Positions 1 through 13,300 of a DNA stretch of 64,000 nucleotides are shown piece after piece. The stretch comes from Atrichornis clamosus (Eukaryota > Chordata > Aves > Passeriformes > Menuridae), in assembly GCA_013400975.1 (NCBI GenBank), contig WBMZ01008695.1, positions 62,001 to 126,000 of the forward strand, given 5' to 3'. The notes beneath the pieces are model-generated. The model had not been told where the DNA came from and made no database searches. It saw only the letters and a list, made by a program, of their open reading frames with translations. The stretch's first letter is position 1. Each line of letters begins with the position of its first letter. Position numbers and translations under genes: made by a program.

Positions 1-661
1 GAATAAACCTTACAAAATATAATATTTTAAGAATTCCCCATTAAACTGTCATGCATTTTTTCTGCTTTTCCTTTGCTATTATTCCCTGATTACCAAGATA
101 TTTGTATGCTAATTGAAGCTTTTTTCTTCTTCTAATTGTCCTTATTCCCTCCTTCATTTTGGGCAGATTCTGAGATGTGCGTGAGAAGCAAAGATTTATC
201 TTGGTTTCTCCAAGGAAACTTTTTATCTGTGAGCTTCCAGAAGAGAATTTGCAGTGCCTCTGAACAACAACATACACATCAGACGTAGTGTTTCCAGCGA
301 GACACAGACTTTACCCACAGGAAGTGGTTTTTTTCTCCCAATAGATGCACAAATCTGTGGCTTCATCCTATTTGCAGCTTGGTACCAGGATCAGACGCAG
401 TGGCAGTGGAATGCTCCATGCCCTGTCATTCCCTCGTTTTTCTTTTTTTGTCTGCCCTCGTAGCTTACTATCAAATTAAAATTTTGGCAGCATTTTTACA
501 AGGGATATTCTAACATCTTAAGCTTTTCTTTAGACCAGCATCCTGGGACTGTCTTTTATCCAGTTCCTGGTTGCATGCTAAAATTGTGTTTGACTTTAGG
601 AGGCTAATTCTTTGTCTTGTCTTCCTTTAGCAAGGACATGATTATTTTCCTGGTCCTCTAA

Positions 662-684
662 TTTTTTTTTTTTTTTTTTTTTTT
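662..684. repeat. Poly-T tract (T23)
   Basis: An uninterrupted run of 23 T. It could be a simple length-variable homopolymer or the poly-A tail of an old minus-strand retroinsertion, but the flanking sequence is not a recognisable retrocopy. Confidence 0.9.
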
Positions 685-3552
685 GGTGGAGGAAAAATGA
701 GTGTGGGAAAAGGTGAGAGGTAAAAGGAAAGATCAGTTCTTCATGCTGTTCTGATGTTTCAGCTGGAAGTTCAGCTGCCTGTGTACAAAGTATAGTTTTT
801 TGCAGAGCATTCTGAGTAGAAACATACCTGATCACCTTTTTATGACAGGAGGGAAATGAAACAGAACTGAATTGAAGGTGTTGTTGCTGCTTTGACTCTT
901 CATTCCTCGATCTGGAACAAAAATAGTTTGAAGAAGACAGCATCGCTCAAGCCACAAATGAAATGAGAATAGAGCCCCATGTAAAGACACATTTTACCTA
1001 TTGCTTCACCAGCCCTGCCTTTGATTGCAGAACTGAGCCACTTCTCTACCTCTTCTGTTTTTCAAGCTGTGCCTCTTGCCAAAGCTAGAGAATTAAACTG
1101 GTGCCTACAAATGGATTTAGAAGTGAGGGAAGATTTGTGGGACAGCTATCCCAAAAGGGCATACATTGATAGATGTATGAGATGAACACATATTTTCCTC
1201 ATGCCTTCCTGAAATGCATCTATAGTGATAATCTTCAGTGCCTGTTCCCCTATTCCTCTAAGTGGAATGCAGTATGAAAGATCAAAACAGAGAAGAGTGA
1301 ACCACAAATGTGTCTTGAACTTGTGGAGCACAGAGCTGTACATGCACATAATTCCCAAAGAGTTCCTACTTCCTTTGCATAGGAATACTATCAGACTAAA
1401 CCTGAGCTAGAAAACAGCCAAGTCAACACTTAAAAGCAAAAAGGGAGTGGGGGGAGCAAACCAACCCTAAACCAATATCTGACCACCACACACTTAGCTT
1501 AAGTGTGCATATAGCCATGATTAAGATAATGCTTGTGAATACAAGAACATCTCTGTGCCAATAGGTTTACATCTCTCCCCAGACTGTTTGACAGAGAACA
1601 GTAGAAAGATAGCCTTTTGTTGCATTCCAGTAATGGAGGAAATACCCAGCTGTTGTCACAAAGTGCTGCTGTTGGTTATCATGACTTAATGATTGAATTT
1701 TCTTTTCCAATTACCACTGCAGAATCTTCATGCCCAGATCATCACTCCCAGCTTAAGGAGTGGTTGGAAAGAATCCTGGAAAGTAATAAGCAGAATTTCT
1801 TACCCATTTTCTAATTTTATTTGTGCTAAACCTTCACTCAAAGTTTATAAAGCCAGAAATTCCTCATCATGTAGCTCCAGTCTCTGTCACTAATGAGGTT
1901 AAACATGTCTGTCCTATCAGGGAACCAGCATTTTTTTTTACTGAGAGAGACCTTTACTCAACAGAATTGTCTTTTAACTTTGCTGGTTGTAACCACCTTC
2001 CCAGATTTGGTAAACAGGAATGCAGCCACTTTGCTCCTCTTATGAGGTCCCTGAAAACAGTACAGTAACAAGAAACCCCAAAGACTGATTATCATTCTAA
2101 CAGCCTCCGCTTGTTTTTCAAAAACTTCTCACCAACAACAGCTCCTGTCAGGCTACACACTTCATGAGCTTTCTCATGGGAAAAATTGAAGGAATCAAGA
2201 TTCAAATCCATTTCAACCAAGAAAAGCAAGCTCTAAAATCAGATACTCAGTTGGATCAATTCTTAACTGTTGCAGTCAGATATTGAAAATATTTTAACAG
2301 TAAATTCAGATTGCATAGAAAGGAATAAAAATCAGGTGGTGCACTGAAATAGGTCATGAAGTGAGGGAAATTAAGTCTTTACATGTGTTGGACAGAGTAA
2401 GTGAACTAAACACTCCAATATCATCAAACACCTTTGGGTATGTCAACCATTCTTCCTGGGCTAGCAGAGTGAAAAGATTTCAATACAGAAACATGTGCAG
2501 TATCAGTAGCTTTGAGTCATAGAGACTGACAGACTTTTTCTAGGTCTGCTATTTTATTAACACAGAAAAGAATTTCAAAAATAACTCCTGATTTCAGCTA
2601 CCCTATATGTCCATGTATGAAATTAAGATCAATACAGCTCAACATATTCCTACTGTGAAGGGGATTGGAGGTGAGCAGAGCAAGACTCTGCCTGTGGCTT
2701 CAAAATAAACTTATAAAAAAGCTTGTCTTCAGAAGAATGTAATTTGCCATCTTCAAATAGTTACGTTTTTAGGTGGAGGAACCCCTTTTCTTTTGCTGAC
2801 TTGGATCACAATTATTCTTTAATACTCCTATAATGTGTCTGTTCAGATTATGATAGCAGTAGTGGCTTTGGGAAACAAGGAAATGCACTTATCTCTTTCT
2901 AGCAAATCATTTTGGTCAAGATTCTATACCAATTGAAAGTCTAAACAAGCACAATAGTTTCTTGAAATCACATAGACAACAGTTATATGGAGCTGAAATA
3001 ACCCAACAATAATAGAGGAGTTACATATGATACCACCTTTAAGGAGGTCTTTTCTAGCATTGTTTGGAAGAGCATAAGGATAAACAGTGTCAGAGTAGCA
3101 ATAAAAAACCCCTACAATTCTTTTCTTGGGAATCTACTCTGAGGAAATCTTACTCCATACATCCATTTATGATGATGCTGTCGTGCAACAGATACCCAGT
3201 AGCTTTATCTGGTCTTTCCATACAGTGCCCAGTCTCATTGATCTAGGTATAACTGCATGTAAAGTGATTCTGCTTCATGTATAGCAAATGAACTCAATCA
3301 GGGTTGTTCTTGAATTTTGTCTCTCAGCTCTTTTCAATTTGGAAGATTTCTTCCTCTTTACAGATTAATATGAAGATGGCAGACAGAAGGGTTATGGCTG
3401 TGATTCACTATTATCTCTGAGATCTGGTCTAAGTGTTAGGAGACCTGTGTTGGCTATGCCAGGGAAATGTGTGATATTTCACACTAACAGGCAACGATAG
3501 CATTGGTCCCACTTAGGAAGTTCTCCTGTATCAATAAAAGTGATCTTCCAAT

Positions 3553-3595
3553 CTAAGTACACCCAGGCTGTACTTAGAGGGTACCCAGTGTACCC
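3553..3595. repeat. Two adjacent short inverted repeats
   Basis: CTAAGTAC at 3553-3560 pairs perfectly with GTACTTAG at 3570-3577 across a 9-base loop. Directly beside it, GGGTAC at 3579-3584 pairs with GTACCC at 3590-3595. The second hairpin also contains a 9-base near-tandem repeat starting with GTACCCAG. The structure is visible in the sequence; no function is implied. Confidence 0.6.
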
Positions 3596-3964
3596 AGGGT
3601 GAGGGGTAAAAAGTACAAAGATTAACAGGCTTAAGTTCTTTTCATAATGGCTGCAATGCTCAGAAGTATCTCAATCATTTGAAACAAAATTGTGCAGTGA
3701 AAAAGAACCATAAAATGCTTCTCCCAGAATTTCTCCTTACTGATATACGTAATCTTTCAGAAGACCTTGCCATATTCACATACATGCTCCCAGCTTGTCC
3801 AGTTCTGATAGCTTCATCTGCCAAAAGAAAGACTCTGTGTCCCCATCATGATTGTGTCCCTAGCATTAAAATTATTTCTTTACTTGTTGTATTACTTTTA
3901 AATTTTTTTTTTAATTCCTAACCTAAGTGCAGATGAAGTCAGTCAGTTTCTAATGTGGCTGTAC

Positions 3965-4313
3965 AGATTCTCTAGTGCAGCCTGTGATACCATCTGCCTT
4001 CTTTGCTGCAATTGCATTTTGCTGGCTCATGTTCAACTTAGTGTCTACTAGGATTCCTAGGTCCTTTTCTGCCAAGCTGCTTTCCAGCTGGGTAACTCCC
4101 AGTATTATGTTGGTGCAGGAGTTTGCACTTCTCCTTGCTAAACTTAATGAGGTTCCTGTCAGGCTGTCAGGGTTCCTCTGGATGTGATCCTCTGGTGTAT
4201 CAGCCACTTCTCCCGGTTGTGGGAAGTGTCATCAGTCTGTGCTATCAGCACACTTGCTGAGGGTACACCCTGCCCTATCATTCAGATCATTAATGAAGAT
4301 GTGAAATGTCTTA
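3965..4313 (-). mobile_element. CR1 LINE fragment (internal ORF2 part)
   Basis: CR1 is a non-LTR retrotransposon whose ORF2 encodes an endonuclease and reverse transcriptase. On the minus strand this stretch translates into the region downstream of the catalytic core, with the recognisable CR1 pattern LESSLAEKDLGILVDTKLNM followed by SQQ and an AAKKA block. The matching open frame covers 3950-4207. Neither the 3' terminal repeat nor the 5' end is present, so this is an internal piece. Edges are approximate. It cannot be active. Confidence 0.88.
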
Positions 4314-5250
4314 AGTTCCTTGCCTCTTGTACTGGTCACATATCCTTTCTCTTTGAGTTTCTTTCTCATTAATCTAATTTTTCAGATCAATCAAGTTCAA
4401 ACTTTTCATCTCTGTCTTTAAGGATCATTCCAGTTCTTTGTCCCTGTGCCCCTCTGCTCTCATGGCAGTGCTGCCTTCCCTCCCGTTGCTAGCTCGAGCT
4501 GAGAACACTTCCTTGTCTCCTCACACAAACACCTATTGCATGAGAAATTCAGTTCAACAAGTAAGTGCCAAAAAGAGCTGGCATGCAGCTGGGATACAGT
4601 GATTTACTGACATCTTGGAAAATTGTTGCTGTCATGGGTAATAGACTGGTGTTGTTTATAACAGTCAAACATGCCTGATAGGTTTTCCATAATAATTGGA
4701 AAGAACACGATTAACCTTACCAAAGAAATTATGCTGTAGTAAGCAAAATTTCCTGTCTCTGAGCTGACTGTAGCTAGAGGTGACCACCGGAGACAGTATG
4801 CTTCTTGAAGCAATCTGAAAAACCTCTTGAAAATTATCCTCAGAGTTCTTTTTTGGTTCCAACAGACATTAAGTGTGTTAACCGTCAAACCTGTGGCTAT
4901 TTAGTTAACTTGTTAACTTGTTTCACTGTCTGATATCAATCCTTTTGCTGTATTTCTCTTCTGTGCCTTGCCCTTCAGACCTGTGGCCAGCTATGCTCAG
5001 GACACAGGCATTCCTGCTTCAGTACCCTTATCCCAGAGTTGTGTTTGCTTGATGGTAGAAACAATGCCAGCTGCAGCTTGTGCTTCAGCAGGAACATTGA
5101 TGTAACACAGTATTGAACTGTATTGAACATTGGGGCAGAAGAGGATGTCAAAAGTGAGATGTTTCTTTTGAGGTAGTATAATGTCGTTTAGTTGAACATA
5201 AAGTACCAGGACTTCCTGTGGGGTGAAGTTTTGGTTTTGGGTCTTTTTCT

Positions 5251-5275
5251 TGTGTGTGTGTGTGTGTGTGTGTGT
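5251..5275. repeat. (TG)n microsatellite
   Basis: About twelve and a half uninterrupted TG units. Such tracts are usually length-variable between individuals. Confidence 0.95.
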
Positions 5276-5967
5276 CTTTGGTGATGGGGGAAGGGACTCA
5301 AACCACCTGCAGCATTTGTTCTGTTGGGAAGAATTGCCAGAGTGAAGGCAAGCATGAAAATAAACCTATCAGTGCTGCTAAATTCTGATGACTCCCATTG
5401 TAATTAATTTAGCAGGGAACAGAGCCTTCTCTTGGCTTCTATCTTTTTTTATTTGGGATTCTGTTTTCTAAAGGATGCTATTTCACACACACTATTTATT
5501 TCTGCATGTCAAAGAAATTATGATTAAAATTCTGAATGCTCACAAATGCAACAATTTTCACCACATAAACATTCAACTGTATTGGGAAAGATGTTCTTTG
5601 TTTGCTGGGTATTTTATAAAGAAGTTCTTTGCCTTCAGAAGAAACTTCAAAGACAGCCAGGGACAAAATGTGAGTGGACAAAGGGAAGTTTTCCCCTCAG
5701 CAATAACATAACATCAGTGAGAAAGTATTTGATAGGTTTGTAGTTTCATTTTTTTTGTAAATGAAGGGTATTAATGGTTTTCATGTAGTAGTCTCATGAC
5801 AGCATGAGCTGGGCAGCCTGTGGTGGTAGGGCAAAGCTGCAGGTAGTACAGAAGGATACAGGACTTGCCAAGACACTGACAGTGGCATGGTAGTGTTGTG
5901 GCAGTATGAATTCACACACAAAACAGCACTGGTGTCATAAAAGCAGACTATGAGATTGTGGTGGGGG

Positions 5968-6018
5968 TTTTTTTTTGTTTGTTTGTTTTTTGGTTTTTTG
6001 TTATTTGGGGATTTTTTT
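5968..6018. repeat. T/G-rich low-complexity tract
   Basis: A mixture of T runs and GTTT units, interrupted by GG and one TTATTTGGGGA segment. It explains the Lys/Asn-rich stretch of the minus-strand open frame that crosses it. Confidence 0.85.
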
Positions 6019-9000
6019 AGTGATAGAATAAGGATATCTTTGAATTTCACCAGACAGTGACAATGAGAGGTGTGTAGATGAGGACACGTAGCAACCAGGA
6101 GTGGAAACGTTAAAGAAAGAAATGGAAGCAAAGTAATGCGATATTAAAAACTTGAAGGAAATATTGTGTTTAAGCAGTATTCAGTGTTGATTATGAGATC
6201 CAGTCTCAATTGCTTTAAGGTTATGAAAAGATTCAAGAAACATTTCCTGAAAATATTGTTTCCTTAGTAAACAGTATTTGTGTACAAGACAAGTTTTTGT
6301 CAACTATTTTACCACCAATCAGGATAGTGACTTTTAAATGAAAAGTGGCTAGTTCCAACAAAGAATATCTGGAATCAATAGTAAAAAGCAACTGTTCTTT
6401 GCTCAGCAGGAAAAGGAAACCTCTGTGTAGAGAAATGCCTTTTTCCCATTGGCTTATATTCTCATTGCTCTGTGTTATAAGGTGTTCAAAATCAAAGTTT
6501 CACAACTGACCTGCAGAGGAGGAGCTGTCTGTGAGCCTGCAGTGACTTACTGCCTCTCTGATCTGGTCGGAGCAGAGGCCATGATTCAGATGTGCAGGTC
6601 CCACCCTGCCAACCAGACAACTCCACGTTCTCAAACCAGCCATTTACCTTGAGGGTGATCAGATCTTCAACATCACAATGCTTGGATTCTTTGCTAAACA
6701 GCCTATATTTTGGTTCTCTTACAGTAACTTGCACTGTCCTGCAGGCAAATCCTCTGAACGATTTATTTAACTTTGTGCCTGTTTTTGGAAAGCAAGTTCA
6801 TTTTGGTCCTAGAATATCATAAATGCAAAGTGCTTCTGGGTGGCATCCAAACACAGCTTAGCTCTGAGTGAGTGCTCTGAAGTTTCTCATCTGCCCAGCC
6901 ATGTTTTAGTGTGTGTATTTTCAATTTCACCACAATGGAACATCTTCCAGCTGGTGTTCAAAAATATTTGCTACACCTTTTATGGACCACATTTGCTCTG
7001 TCAAACAACTGTGTTTGATTTTTCTTTTGTCACTTATGTTGGGATATATATTCAGAAAATGGATGGAGAGAAGAATGCACCCTATTGCAAAAGTCTTTTT
7101 TTTGGCTTCCACATTTTCTTATCTCTATCTTTTTGAGAGGTCTAGTAGCAAAAAATGTTTTATGTGATGTAGGGAGTGTGTTACATTATTTCTTTGTGGT
7201 TTGGTTTGTTTGTTTGTTACAAACCAGGATTTATTTCATGTTAAACTGTCCCTTCCATTTCTCAGCAGGATGCATTGGTTTGGGTGTTAACTGAATGAGT
7301 TGCTAAATCATAGATCTGACTAAAAATTTATTCTGAAACAAATATTTTTTTTTTGTAACTGAAAGACTTATGTAGTTAAAAAATCGTCTCAACTAAGCCA
7401 TAAAAATAAGAAGTAACCATATCATCTCCCTTTTGTGCTAATTTCAAGTCCAAGTCATCAGGGAGTTCAGAATAATGTGATATGTTTAATTTCCTTTTGA
7501 CTAGAACAGAAATTACACAAGCAATCTTTTTGTTCTTTTCTAAAACTACTACAATACCACAAAACAGAGATGTTGCTTTTACTGTCTGAGTGCTAAATAG
7601 TAACTGGGTACATTACCAGGCTTGGTGAGAGCTAATTATCATTAGCTTTCAGTTATTAGACAAGTTGTAAGTTGCTACCATTGACAAAATGCCAATAACG
7701 TAGTCATATATCAGGCATCCTTTGTTTAGAGGAATGTCAATCAGAACCCACTCTGGAAATTACAAACTGGATGAGAGAGGCTGCTTTTGAATATAATTTG
7801 ATAAAAATATAAGATAGTAATAAGTATTGATTACCTAATCTAATTTATATTCATTAAAACCTTTAAAAATATTTTATTAAAGGGTCAGATTGTTCTTTTG
7901 TGTAGAAATCCTTGATCAGGGTAAGAACCTTCCTAAAGAATCTTTCAGAGATTTTTTGCAGTTTTTACTAGTAACCATTCAAATAATTCCATAGCCTTTT
8001 CTTCACCTTATGCACCCAAGCCTCCCTTCTTGCTGACAGAGATTTGTAGCACTCATTCTGCTTCTTAGATGACTGATAGGTTCTCAAATTCCCTGGCATG
8101 AAACCCTGTGGAAGGCCAGGCTGGCAGCACGTTACTGGCTGTGCAGTACCACTGGTTCAATCAGAGTTTCTCATTTCACCAAGCTATTTAGGTAAAGATG
8201 AAAGGGTGTATGTACTGAGAGGATCTGCAGGAAATGCCCAAGGATGTGGCTAAGAGAGGTATGCTTAGTTGGTTTCAAGAAAACAGTGCTGGACATTTGT
8301 GTTCACAGTTCAGTCAAATCAACTTCAGGCAAACACAAATATTAGAAGGTAAATATATCTGGTACCTTCCCTGTTTCACAATGATGTGCATTTTATTTAT
8401 GGGTTTTTTTGTCTGCATACTTTAGTTCACAATTTAGGAAGCTTTATCTTTCAGTGAACATTAGCCACCAAAACATTTAAGTGCATAATTTAGTAAATTT
8501 AACCCCTTTTCTTATTGGCTTAATAATGTATTGACTGGAGAAAATTAGCTGCATGATTATGGTTAAACAGGAATTAATATTTAAAATCAGGGATTGAATT
8601 TTATTTTTATACATGATACCATGACCTTTAGAAATCCAGTCATTTTTAAAGGCCACAATTTTGCTTCTTGATCAAAAAACCCTTCCTGTAGAACAAAGTG
8701 TTTTGGGCCACTACTCCTAGATAGGGCTTCTGCCACACCAGACACCAGAATGGTCACAGAACCACAAAAATGACCATGAGCATCCTCTTCAAATGCTATG
8801 TCTGCATTCAATAACCTCTCACACGTTTTGTCCCCTCATGTTTTGAAATTATGAAAGTTAAAACCAGGATGTCAGTTACTTCTGTTCTTTTTGGGGGTTT
8901 ATGTTGGGTTACATTTCACTGTGTGTGAGACAGCTATTTAATCTACATCTTCAGTTACTTAAAGTGTTTTAATCTATTTGCCCTTTGTTAGTGTTAATTT

Positions 9001-10310
9001 AAATAACCCACAATCAGAATGCTTCAGATACTTTGCATTTGCTTATGGCTTATAACTAAAACTACTTTACATGTTACCTGCAAATCAAGTATTCTTACCT
9101 CGGTGAAAGAGCGACATTCTTCCTGCATACTGATGGCTTTCCAAAGGCCTGCATATCTTTAAAATGCTGCTTAAGCCCTCAAATAAACTGTAAGTATGTT
9201 TTTTAGTAAAGCACAGGCGTAAACTGTGTACTACACCTCTCAACATGATTATTTTAACCTAGACATATACGGGCTTGATGCTATCCTCATTGAAGCCGGA
9301 GGCTGAAATTTTTATTAGCTTCTGTAGTTCAGATTCAATCCCTGAATGACTCTTGCCAGACACAGAATAATTAGAAATCTTTCTGGGCTCAACTTGCAGG
9401 GCACTGCTGATGGTGTTATATGCACAACTGGAGTGTAGTTCACTGAACCTGCACTTAAGCTAGGTTTTAGACTGATGCATCAAGGAAACCCATGTAACAG
9501 AGAAGTTAGGGAAACAGTGCTGGCCAGAGGAAGGAGGTAGAACAGGTAATGAGAATCAGGACAAGCTCTTTTTGTTTTGTTTTATTTGCTGCTGTGAGCA
9601 AAAGGAATATTTTTCCCAATTAATTTTTATAGCTACTGAGACCCACTCATCAGAACGGCTGGATGGAAAGAAAGTTTTCAAGTAGGCTTGATTCCTTTCT
9701 AATTAAGTCTAGTGTGGCTTTGATGCTGATCATTTACACTGATACGAGAGCCAAGTAATCAAAATAGAGATCCAAGTGTTAATCCTCTGCAGCAATAATT
9801 CAAGTTTTGCTGCCAGGTGAATGGCATGTGTGTTTTTATCCGGGTAGGGAGTGTTGAAGGTGTGGTCCCCTTTCATAAGGCAGAGCATGGTCACTGAATG
9901 CCACCCCCTCCTTAAAAGCTTGAAGTGAGATGCATGTTTGGTAGGAAGTAAACTACATAGTTTCTCTGAAAAGTTAAAGTTTTTTCAAGCCCTTGATTTG
10001 TTGTCTTTCTCACTGTGTTTTCCAGTAGCAGGTCATGGGGCATAATTGGCTATTGCTTCCCTTGTGAGCTTCACAGGCAGTTGTGCTGACAGCTCTCAAG
10101 TTGCCTCTGGGTCTGTCATAGAGTTAAGCTGCTGAAGGGCTTTCTGTGTTGCTTACCAAGCTGCCGTGGATTTAACCGTGCCTCCTCCTGAGCTGTGATG
10201 TGTGATTGAATTCCCTTATTTAAGTGAAGCACACTGAGATCTTGCAACTTCTGTACATCTATCACATCAGTGGATACAGGAGAAAAGATACTGCTATACT
10301 TAGTGCCATT

Positions 10311-10377
10311 TAAGAGTTGGGCTCCATGGTCTTTGTGGGTCCCTTCCAAATCAGAATATTCTTTGATTCTGTGATGA
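10311..10377 (+). mobile_element. CR1 3' terminal fragment
   Basis: Only the extreme 3' end of a CR1 element is recognisable. It has the GATCTTTGTGGGTCCCTTCCAA-type tail block (here with a few changes), followed by two degenerate copies of the 8-base terminal unit (ATTCTTTG, ATTCTGTG). The upstream 200 bases do not resemble CR1 to me, so this is either a very short insertion or an older copy whose body has decayed. Confidence 0.75.
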
Positions 10378-13300
10378 CTTTACTTAGAGCATTTTGTAAC
10401 AGTAGGTATTTAACAGAAAGAAGTTGTTGGAATTATTAGTTAGCAAATAAATGGCAAACCTAACTGAAATTTTTTACATTATTAGTGTGAATAGTAAAAT
10501 ACCAGAGCTGAAGATGTTTTAAAAGCAAGATAGTAAAATGTTGATTACTGGGAAGATAAGGGAAAAAAATAAAGAAGAAAATAAAAACTGCTGTTGAATT
10601 TCATTGTGCAGAAAGAGCATTGAGTTAAATTGAAGAAAAAGAAGATGTGATTTGTAAATACAGCCATTTTTCTGGCACTATAAAACTCTTAAGAGAATTT
10701 TGTGATGTGCAAGTCTATAGGAGTCTTCAAAATGCAGACTTTTGAAATAGCTATTAACATGTTTACTGTCCTGTGTTGGTAAAATTTTTAGTTATTGGTT
10801 TAAAACCAGTTTCCAACAGTACCAAATCTGCCAGAAAGTGAATCACCTAATGTAGCCTTTATTTTTTTAAGAAGGTACATTTAAAAAATGCTGTGACAAA
10901 TCAATATAAAATTGTATCTAAAGTTACAAATACAAATAGAATGTTGTTCTTGACTGGTTTGCTTATATTGAAACTATATTATTTTATGTGAAGTATGCAT
11001 AATAGAGCATTAGATCTGGAAACTCTGTGTTGAATATTATTTTTGACAGCCTTTTTTAGGGTCACTAAAATTCCAATAATTCAGTACAGAATTGAAGTCG
11101 ATTCCAGAGAAAAATTTAATATAGTCTTCTTGCCTGCCAGCTTCAACATAGTTTCTGAGTATTGAAATGGTTTGACACATTGAAATATAAAATGCATTTG
11201 TCATATCTATTGGGGGAGTATTTTATGTGATCTCTTCTAAGAAAACTCTAGTAAGAATAATACTTAATGTTGGTCTTCTGTTTTTACCCCCTTTTTTTCC
11301 TGAATAGAACAAAAAAAAAAAAATCATTAGGGCATATAAACTATTATTTGTAATAAAAATGCAAATTCTTATCTGGTAATGTCATATTGACCCTCAACTA
11401 ATTTCTGTTATATATTGGTTTCTTGGTGGTTTTTTATTACACAGATATTATTTTGCAGTGATGAACAAGTGTTCCATAAAGTGTTCCTCTTTTTCTGCCC
11501 TTGCACAAGCAGTTCTGCATTTTTGTGCAAATACTTTATGACTATCCTGAAGAGAGATTAACTTGTGACCACTGCAAAATAAGTTCAAGAAAATGAATAT
11601 GTTTTTTTCTCTTTGTTACAACATTGGACTTACTGATTACCTGCGCAAACAAGAGCAGGGAGAATAAAAGACCATGGGAATGTGTTGCTATCCTATTATT
11701 TACCAAAACATCTTCATGCTAGCACAAGGCTTGATTTAACTTTGGTTCAAGCTCATGGTTCACATGGAGCTGAAGCCAGATGGTTAGGCTAAGGTAGGGG
11801 TGTAAATTAACTCTGAAGAGATGAACCCCAGTAGTAAGACATCAGGAAGCCCTTGTTAATGGCTTGTCCCTGTATCTCTTGTATGGAGGCTTTTGAAGGA
11901 TACCACGAAGGTGTTTCACAAATGTAGGTGCCCATATTCATGGCGCTGTTACTGCCTAATGCTGACCCTGGACTTAGTGATTAGATAGATTGACAAACTA
12001 CCTGAAAAGTGTATATGGGGTGTGTTCGCACGCTACAGTTCGTGTCGCTCTAAGGCAAGCTCTTCTGCCTCTTTCAAATGTCACAGGGTTTTTCCAGGGA
12101 GGAAAGTTGAGCAAAGAAGTTTCCTTTCTGGGGCTTATGCCCAGGGATAGTCTTGATTGTCAAATACAGTTTCTTAAATTTATTTTTTAGTCAATCTCCA
12201 AGAGGCAAAATTGACAAGGAAAGTACTGTGAACATTCTGCACTTTCACACAGAATCTGGTCCTTTGATAAATTGTTGGCATTGTTTGCGGTAAGTTTGCC
12301 TATTTCTTGCCAGGTGATTGTATTTTTTTCTACAGTGGTCTTCAGTCACTCTAAGTATAATATTCCAACTTAAAACATTCCGAAACATTTCTTCTCTGTT
12401 AGCAATATATTGTAGCAAAAATAGTTGTTTTGTTTTGTTTTTTCTGCAAGGCAAGTATTTTGTACCAATAATCTATTTGTTGTATAGAAAGATACTGTGT
12501 GAATGATTTGACCCAAATATTTCAGTTATAATATTAAAAAAAAGGAATACTTTTTTTTTTGGCTCAGTTTGAAGACTACAGGCACCTTAATAGTGCATCT
12601 CAGTACACTGGACATACACAAAACTTTACATGAATTTGAAGATTCAGGTTGCTTGCTCACTTTGTGTGGAGAATTTTTAAAAATTACAATCAGAAATACA
12701 CTTACTCATTATTAAACATCTCTGTTGCAATATAGAAAGCATATTGAAGAGTGAGCTATGTATTTTGAAGTGACTGGGACCGTGACAGGGAAACTTCAAA
12801 TGAAACTTGGTGGACCTTTTTGCTGTAGATTTGGAAATAAGTCCAGAAGGCTGAGCTTAATATAACATGTGGCAGGTGGCCTGCATTTGCCTGGAGAATT
12901 CCTCTAGGGCAAGACAGCTCAGCAAACACATAAATCCTTTTTTCTCTGTTATCTAGTAGCACATTTAGTTGCCATGGGAATTATATTTATGCAGCAGATC
13001 CTCTGCAGTTCAGTTTGTGCCTAAAGTTTAACTGTACAGCTGTTACCGTAAATACTACATGGCAATATTTTCAAAACACAGAACCTTTGAACAAAAAGAA
13101 CATATCTTCCGTTATTGATTTTGTTGTTATGAAAATACCATTTTGATTACACTAGGATTGTGTTTCCCCAAAAGCTTCATAAGTTGATTTAAAGTGTACC
13201 TCCTGTACAACTCTTCCTAATATTTATTTATTTATTAGAAAAAAAAAAAAGCGGGATTTATCTGAAGAGTATATTATAGCCAGTGAAATTTGGTAACTTG

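Larger units (their letters stand above)
1..3964. other. Unique AT-rich DNA, no gene recognised
   Basis: About 4 kb with only short open frames on either strand, none resembling a known protein. Base composition is AT-rich with scattered poly-T and no CpG island. A 23-base T run (662-684) and a small inverted-repeat cluster (3553-3595) are the only structured elements I can point to. Non-coding intergenic or intronic sequence is the best reading. Confidence 0.6.
4314..10310. other. Unique AT-rich DNA with simple repeats
   Basis: About 6 kb without a recognisable gene or transposon. It contains a TG dinucleotide tract (5251-5275) and a T/G-rich low-complexity stretch (5968-6018). Open frames such as those at 5781-6131 (minus) and 6840-7136 (plus) have no recognisable family features and lie in low-complexity or T-rich sequence. 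The segment around 9090-9400 reads like a well-preserved non-coding element, but comparison would be needed to say so. Confidence 0.55.

Noticed and set aside
5169..5178. TGAGGTAGTA, identical to the start of let-7 microRNAs
   Set aside because: Only the first ten bases match, and no complementary arm forming a let-7-type hairpin is present downstream.
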